Below, one piece after another: positions 14,174 through 18,104 of a DNA stretch of 18,104 nucleotides. The notes under the pieces were generated by a model, which did no database searches, had not been told where the DNA came from, and worked only from the letters and a program-made list of their open reading frames with translations. Each line of letters begins with the position of its first letter. Positions within the stretch are counted from its first letter, which is position 1. Location: positions 1 to 18,104 of the forward strand of contig JAFSBJ010000061.1 of assembly GCA_017437345.1 (NCBI GenBank), written 5' to 3'. The position numbers and the translations under genes are program-made. The DNA is from Clostridia bacterium (lineage in GTDB: Bacteria > Bacillota_A > Clostridia > UMGS1810).

Positions 14174-15430
14174 ATGACTAAAAAAATATTTTCCGTCCTC
14201 CTTCTTATGATTATTCTTTGCACAAGCTGTGTGTCGGTTTTTGCGGCAGAATCTTCTCAGAGCGAGGCGATTGTTGACTTTTTAAAGCAGACAGGCTTTT
14301 CTATAATAAGTATAAAACAAATCGCAATGATTGTTATTGCCTGCGTGCTTTTATATCTTGCTATTGTTAAGCAGTTTGAACCCCTTCTGCTTCTTCCCAT
14401 TGCATTCGGTATGCTTTTAACAAACCTTGCAGGTGCCGAAATGTTCCACGAAGAGCTCTTTGCAGGCGGTCATGTTCACTGGGATATGTTTGGCGGAAAA
14501 GGGGATATTGCTCCCGGTCTTATAGACATTTTATATCTTGGTGTTAAGCTTGGTATCTATCCCTGCTTAATCTTTGTAGGCGTTGGCGCTATGACCGATT
14601 TCGGTCCTCTTATTGCCAATCCAAAATCACTTCTTTTAGGTGCGGCAGCTCAGGTTGGTATTTTTGCAACCTATCTTGGTGCTATAGCTCTTGGCTTTTC
14701 TCCTCAGGAGGCAGGTTCAATCGGCATCATTGGCGGAGCCGACGGCCCGACAGCTATCTTTGTTACCACAAAGCTCGCTCCCCATCTTTTAGGACCTATC
14801 GCTGTTGCAGCTTATTCCTATATGGCTCTTGTTCCTGTTATTCAGCCTCCTATCATGAAGCTTTTAACAAGCAAAAAAGAACGCCAGATAGAAATGAAGG
14901 CTCTTCGCCAGGTTTCCAAAACAGAAAAAATCATATTCCCAATTGTTGTAACAGTTTTTGTTGCACTCTTGGTTCCCTCAGCAGGCTCTCTTGTTGGATG
15001 TCTTATGCTTGGTAACCTCTTAAAGGAATGTGGAGTTTGCGAAAGACTTTCAAAAACAGTTCAGAACGAATTAATGAACATCGTAACAGTTTTCCTCGGT
15101 GTTTCCGTTGGTGCAACTGCTACCGCCGACACCTTCCTCTCTGCTCAGACCATTAAAATCATAGTTATGGGCGTTGTGGCATTTGGTGTGGCAACAGCTT
15201 GCGGTGTTATCCTTGCTAAATTTATGAACCTTTTCTTAAAGAACAAGATAAATCCTCTCATTGGTTCAGCAGGTGTTAGTGCTGTTCCTATGGCAGCCAG
15301 AGTTTCCCAGAAGGTTGGCCAGAGCGAAAACCCCGGCAACTTCCTTCTTATGCACGCCATGGGTCCCAATGTTGCAGGTGTTATCGGATCTGCAATTGCA
15401 GCAGGGGCACTTATCGCAATGCTCGGATAA
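14174..15430 (+). CDS. oadB: Sodium-translocating decarboxylase beta subunit (OadB family)
   Basis: 418 residues and many membrane segments. This subunit decarboxylates the carboxybiotin and couples that to sodium export. The family signature [13 protein letters not shown] (184-196) contains the Asp (D190) matching the essential Asp203 of Klebsiella Oad[13 protein letters not shown] and the late motif [20 protein letters not shown] are also present, with the Ser and Arg implicated in sodium binding. Unusually, the protein begins with an extra hydrophobic segment resembling a signal peptide ([20 protein letters not shown], then SVFAAES) before the normal family start near residue 33 ([10 protein letters not shown]). 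The ATG at 14174 has GGAGG eight bases upstream and no better internal start exists, so the extension seems real. Confidence 0.95.
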   Translation: MTKKIFSVLLLMIILCTSCVSVFAAESSQSEAIVDFLKQTGFSIISIKQIAMIVIACVLLYLAIVKQFEPLLLLPIAFGMLLTNLAGAEMFHEELFAGGHVHWDMFGGKGDIAPGLIDILYLGVKLGIYPCLIFVGVGAMTDFGPLIANPKSLLLGAAAQVGIFATYLGAIALGFSPQEAGSIGIIGGADGPTAIFVTTKLAPHLLGPIAVAAYSYMALVPVIQPPIMKLLTSKKERQIEMKALRQVSKTEKIIFPIVVTVFVALLVPSAGSLVGCLMLGNLLKECGVCERLSKTVQNELMNIVTVFLGVSVGATATADTFLSAQTIKIIVMGVVAFGVATACGVILAKFMNLFLKNKINPLIGSAGVSAVPMAARVSQKVGQSENPGNFLLMHAMGPNVAGVIGSAIAAGALIAMLG

Positions 15431-15448
15431 TTGAAAGTGAGGTAAATT

Positions 15449-16840
15449 ATGTCGAAACTTTTTATTACAGATACAATATTAAGAGATGCTCATCAGTCTC
15501 AGGCAGCAACAAGAATGAAAATGGAAGATATGATTCCCGCATTAGAGCTCTTAGACGATATCGGCTATTGGTCGGTTGAGTGCTGGGGCGGTGCTACCTT
15601 TGACTCCTGCATGAGATTCTTAAACGAAGATCCCTGGGAAAGACTTCGCACAATAAAAAAACATATGCCCAAAACAAAGCTTCAGATGCTCTTCAGAGGT
15701 CAGAACATTTTAGGTTATAAACACTATGCCGACGATGTTGTTGAAGCTTTCTGCAAAAAATCCATTGAAAATGGTATTGATGTTGTCAGAGTATTTGACG
15801 CATTAAACGACCCAAGAAACTTAGAGAGTGCAATCAAATTTGTTAAGCACTATGGCGGTATGTGTGAGGCTGCAATAAGCTACACAACAAGCCCTGTTCA
15901 CAACGAAGACTATTTTGTTAAGCTTGCCTGCACTTTAGAAAAAATGGGTGCTGATACAATCTGTATCAAGGATATGGCAAATCTTCTTCTTCCCTACGAT
16001 GCCTACAGCCTCGTTAAAAAGCTCAAGGAAAATGTTAGTGTTCCGATTCATCTTCATACCCACAACACCTCCGGTACAGGTGATATGACAAACCTTATGG
16101 CCGCTCAGGCAGGTGTTGATATTGTGGACTGTGCGCTTTCTCCCCTTGCTAATGGCACAAGTAACCCAGCTACAGAAGCTATGGTTGCAACCCTTAAAGG
16201 CACCGAAAGAGACACAGGTCTTGATCTTAATAAGCTCTCTAAAGCCGCAGCTCATTTCCGTGGTATTGCTAATGAACTCAAAGCAAGAGGCGATTTAGAT
16301 CCAAAGGTTTTAAATGTTGATGCCAATACCCTTTTATATCAGGTTCCCGGCGGTATGCTTTCAAACCTTATTTCTCAGCTTAAGCAAAATAACGCTGAAG
16401 ATAAATATTATGAGGTTTTGGCAGAGGTTCCAAGAGTAAGAGAAGACTTCGGCTTCCCTCCCCTTGTAACTCCCACAAGCCAGATTGTTGGAACACAGGC
16501 AGTATTAAATGTTTTATCCGGTGAAAGATATAAAATGATTACCAAGGAATCAAAAGGTCTTTTAAAGGGTGAATATGGTCAGCTTCCTGCTCCTGTTAAT
16601 GAAGAGGTAAGAAAGAAAGCTATAGGAAACGATGAAATTATAACAGTTCGTCCTGCAGATCTTTTAGAACCCGAGCTTCCTAAATATACTGAGGAAACAA
16701 AGGATATAGCAAAATGCGAAGAAGATGTACTGAGCTATGCTCTTTTCCCACAGGTTGCAAAAACTTTCTTTGCAAACCGTGATAAGAAAGCTTCTTCATC
16801 TGATGAAATAAGGACAATTTATGTTCAGGATTTATCCTGA
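15449..16840 (+). CDS. oadA: Oxaloacetate decarboxylase alpha subunit (carboxyltransferase)
   Basis: 463 residues. The carboxyltransferase barrel opens with DTILRDAHQSQAATRM (8-23, metal-binding D13), then GGATFDSCMRFLNEDPWERL (47-66), LFRGQNILGYKHY and VRVFDALND. ICIKDMANLL holds the active-site lysine K174, and HLHTHNTSGTG (201-211) gives metal ligands H203 and H205. The PYC-OADA domain continues to the end. The C-terminal biotinyl domain of Klebsiella OadA is absent; biotin is on the separate small subunit. The enzyme moves the carboxyl group of oxaloacetate to biotin, giving pyruvate. The name pycB is also used for this family, but the pump subunits next door favour decarboxylation. ATG 15449 follows GTGAGG. 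It is the last gene of the operon. Confidence 0.94.
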   Translation: MSKLFITDTILRDAHQSQAATRMKMEDMIPALELLDDIGYWSVECWGGATFDSCMRFLNEDPWERLRTIKKHMPKTKLQMLFRGQNILGYKHYADDVVEAFCKKSIENGIDVVRVFDALNDPRNLESAIKFVKHYGGMCEAAISYTTSPVHNEDYFVKLACTLEKMGADTICIKDMANLLLPYDAYSLVKKLKENVSVPIHLHTHNTSGTGDMTNLMAAQAGVDIVDCALSPLANGTSNPATEAMVATLKGTERDTGLDLNKLSKAAAHFRGIANELKARGDLDPKVLNVDANTLLYQVPGGMLSNLISQLKQNNAEDKYYEVLAEVPRVREDFGFPPLVTPTSQIVGTQAVLNVLSGERYKMITKESKGLLKGEYGQLPAPVNEEVRKKAIGNDEIITVRPADLLEPELPKYTEETKDIAKCEEDVLSYALFPQVAKTFFANRDKKASSSDEIRTIYVQDLS

Positions 16841-16852
16841 TAATCAAAGGGA

Positions 16853-17074
16853 ATGTAAAAATTGTCCGGAACGCAAATGGAAAAAAATAATATAATAAAA
16901 AGCTGATTTATTCTATAAATCATAAAACATCTGAAGGAATCCGTCAAAAACGGATTCCTTTTTATTATATGTTATATGCCATTTGCTATCGCCAAATCTC
17001 TCCCTCGCAGTACTTTAGTACAGCTTCGGGTAACCCTCCGGTTCGATTTGACGATTCCAAACCATTTTTTCTAT
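16853..17074 (+). repeat. Dispersed 222-bp terminator-bearing module, copy B (after oadA)
   Basis: Same layout as copy A at 4446-4666. It begins 12 bases after the oadA stop with block 2 (16853-16881, starting ATGTAAAAATTGTCCGGAAC). Next come an AT-rich centre with a hairpin, TGATTTAT-TCT-ATAAATCA (16904-16922), the oadA terminator (16934-16964), and the 103-base block 1 (16972-17074). GCAAATGG (16873-16880) and CCATTTGC (16979-16986) are inverted arms around the terminator. The central hairpins differ in sequence from copy A, but their number, order and spacing agree. Block 1 again folds into the 11-bp helix (16988-16998 with 17045-17055) with GTAC-TTTA-GTAC inside. Its right edge, ATTTTTTCTAT, resembles an inverted copy of the left edge ATGTAAAAAT. 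Confidence 0.85.
16934..16964 (+). terminator. Intrinsic terminator of the oad operon
   Basis: An 11-bp stem, AAGGAATCCGT (16934-16944) with ACGGATTCCTT (16950-16960), closes a CAAAA loop and ends in TTTTT. It is 94 bases beyond the oadA stop codon, in the middle of the repeat module. Confidence 0.9.
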
Positions 17075-17099
17075 TTCCTGCATGGATTTATTTTATTCC

Positions 17100-17128
17100 T
17101 TGCTTTTTTCTTCTATTTAATATATAAT
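17100..17128 (+). promoter_or_regulatory. Promoter of hslO
   Basis: TTGCTT (17100-17105), 17 bases, TATAAT (17123-17128). The start point would be about 17135, 40 bases before the hslO ATG. The hexamers and spacing are identical to those of the pstA promoter. It lies outside the repeat module, which ends at 17074. Confidence 0.7.
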
Positions 17129-17174
17129 ATTGTGTTAGATAAATTTGTGAAAATTTAGGAAAACAGGTGAATTT

Positions 17175-18071
17175 ATGAACGATTATATAGTCAGAGCTGT
17201 AACAGACGACGGTCTCATAAGAGCCTTCGGCTGCTTTACTAAAAACACAGTTCAGAAAGCAAGAGACTACCACAACACATCCCCTGTGGCAACAGCTGCC
17301 CTTGGAAGGCTTCTTAGCTGCGCTGCAATGATGGGATATATGCTTAAAGGCGAAAAAGACCTTGTAACCTTGCAGCTAAACGGTGGCGGCCCATTGGGAA
17401 GAGTTTTGGCAGTTTCGGGCTGCGACGGAATAGTTAAAGGTTATGTTGATAACCCTATAGTTGATATTCCCCTTAATTCTGTCGGCAAGCTGGATGTTGG
17501 CTCTGCTGTGGGAACAGATGGTTTTTTAACTGTTATCCAGGATTTAGGTTTAAAAGAACCCTTCATAGGAAGAATTCCTCTTGTGTCGGGCGAGGTTGGC
17601 GATGATATGGTAAAATATTTTGCCATTTCCGAGCAGGTGCCTTCTGTTGTGGCATTGGGTGTTCTGGTTGATAAGGACTACAGCGTTAAAAATTCCGGTG
17701 GATTCATTATTCAGCTTATGCCCGGAGCTTCTGACGAAGATATAACAAAGCTTGAAGAGAATTTAAAAAACATCAAAAGCGTTACAGATATGCTTGAAAG
17801 CGGAATGAACATCGAAGAAATAATGGGCGTTGCTTTATCCGGCTTTGATTTTCATTTCACAGATAAAAAAGAAACAGATTTTATCTGCAACTGCTCAAAG
17901 GAAAGAGTTAGAAAGGTTTTAAAATCTGTTGGTGCAGATGAAATAAAAGCCATTATTGAAGAAGATGGCAAAGCAGAGCTGTGTTGTCATTTTTGCAACG
18001 AAAAATATCAATTTGACATAAATGATCTTAATAAAATTTTAGAAGAATTAAATGATGGTAAAAACGAATGA
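17175..18071 (+). CDS. hslO: Redox-regulated chaperone Hsp33
   Basis: 298 residues, normal for Hsp33, a cytoplasmic holdase that becomes active when its zinc site is oxidised. The N-terminal core shows DGLIRAFGCFTKNTVQ (12-27), LGRLLSCAAMMGYMLKGE (43-60), LNGGGPLGRVLA and GFIIQLMPGA. The C-terminal redox switch is complete: C238-x-C240 and C271-x-x-C274 (CHFC), the four zinc ligands. ATG 17175 follows AGGTGA by four bases. The stop overlaps the next start (ATGA, 18068-18071), so the gene is coupled to the HAD hydrolase. A strong match with no missing residue. Confidence 0.96.
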   Translation: MNDYIVRAVTDDGLIRAFGCFTKNTVQKARDYHNTSPVATAALGRLLSCAAMMGYMLKGEKDLVTLQLNGGGPLGRVLAVSGCDGIVKGYVDNPIVDIPLNSVGKLDVGSAVGTDGFLTVIQDLGLKEPFIGRIPLVSGEVGDDMVKYFAISEQVPSVVALGVLVDKDYSVKNSGGFIIQLMPGASDEDITKLEENLKNIKSVTDMLESGMNIEEIMGVALSGFDFHFTDKKETDFICNCSKERVRKVLKSVGADEIKAIIEEDGKAELCCHFCNEKYQFDINDLNKILEELNDGKNE

Positions 18072-18104
18072 AAAAACTTTGTATTTTTGATTTAGATGGT
18101 ACTC
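18068..18104 (+). CDS. HAD-family hydrolase, N-terminal fragment
   Basis: Only 12 codons are inside the window: MKKLCIFDLDGT. This is HAD motif I (DxDGT, nucleophile Asp at residue 8), preceded by a typical hydrophobic strand. The ATG overlaps the hslO stop codon by four bases. Phosphoglycolate phosphatase or beta-phosphoglucomutase-type enzymes start this way, but the substrate cannot be told from the fragment. Confidence 0.7.
   Translation, partial: MKKLCIFDLDGT

Noticed and set aside
13783..14223. 146-residue minus-strand frame rich in Ala and Gly
   Set aside because: It is the mirror of the Ala/Pro linker and biotinyl domain of the carrier gene; composition alone keeps it open.

Overview
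The window is AT-rich and reads like a chromosomal stretch of a low-GC anaerobic Clostridia (Firmicutes). The evidence is the PstA-HolB-RicT cluster, strong AGGAGG ribosome sites, several TTG starts, an Hsp33 and a biotin-dependent sodium-pump decarboxylase with its carrier on a separate subunit. A species cannot be named from the sequence. Nearly all of the coding content is core housekeeping. The unusual material lies between the genes.

Layout. Positions 1-13142 are all read leftward (minus strand). In order of transcription they are dprA, topA, a D,D-carboxypeptidase (dacF-like), folC, an rsuA-family pseudouridine synthase, tex, an EF-G-like GTPase, pstA (c-di-AMP receptor), holB (DNA polymerase III delta prime) and ricT (PSP1 family, cut by the window edge). 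A 307-base divergent spacer follows. From 13450 everything reads rightward: a four-gene sodium-translocating decarboxylase operon (delta/OadG, biotin carrier, OadB, OadA), then hslO (Hsp33) and the first codons of a HAD-family hydrolase.

Transcription units inferred from promoters, spacing and terminators: dprA-topA; dacF alone, with an SD-occluding hairpin; folC-rsuA (ATGA overlap, with a promoter inside the end of dacF), possibly continuing into tex; the EF-G-like gene; pstA-holB-ricT; the oad operon; and hslO-HAD (ATGA overlap).

The strongest non-gene signal is a module of about 221 bp present twice, after tex (4446-4666, minus) and after oadA (16853-17074, plus). Each copy starts just after a stop codon. 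It has a conserved first block, a variable AT-rich centre holding a hairpin and an intrinsic terminator, and a conserved 103-bp second block. Differences between the copies include paired changes that preserve base pairing, so a folded RNA or DNA form seems to be under selection. I do not recognise it as a named family. A second odd element lies at 1887-2061: copies of a 9-mer in direct and then inverted orientation, separated by short spacers that are each a different small palindrome. Smaller inverted repeats sit at other gene ends (6841-6900, 9850-9929), before the oad operon (13390-13414) and in the EF-G-like promoter.
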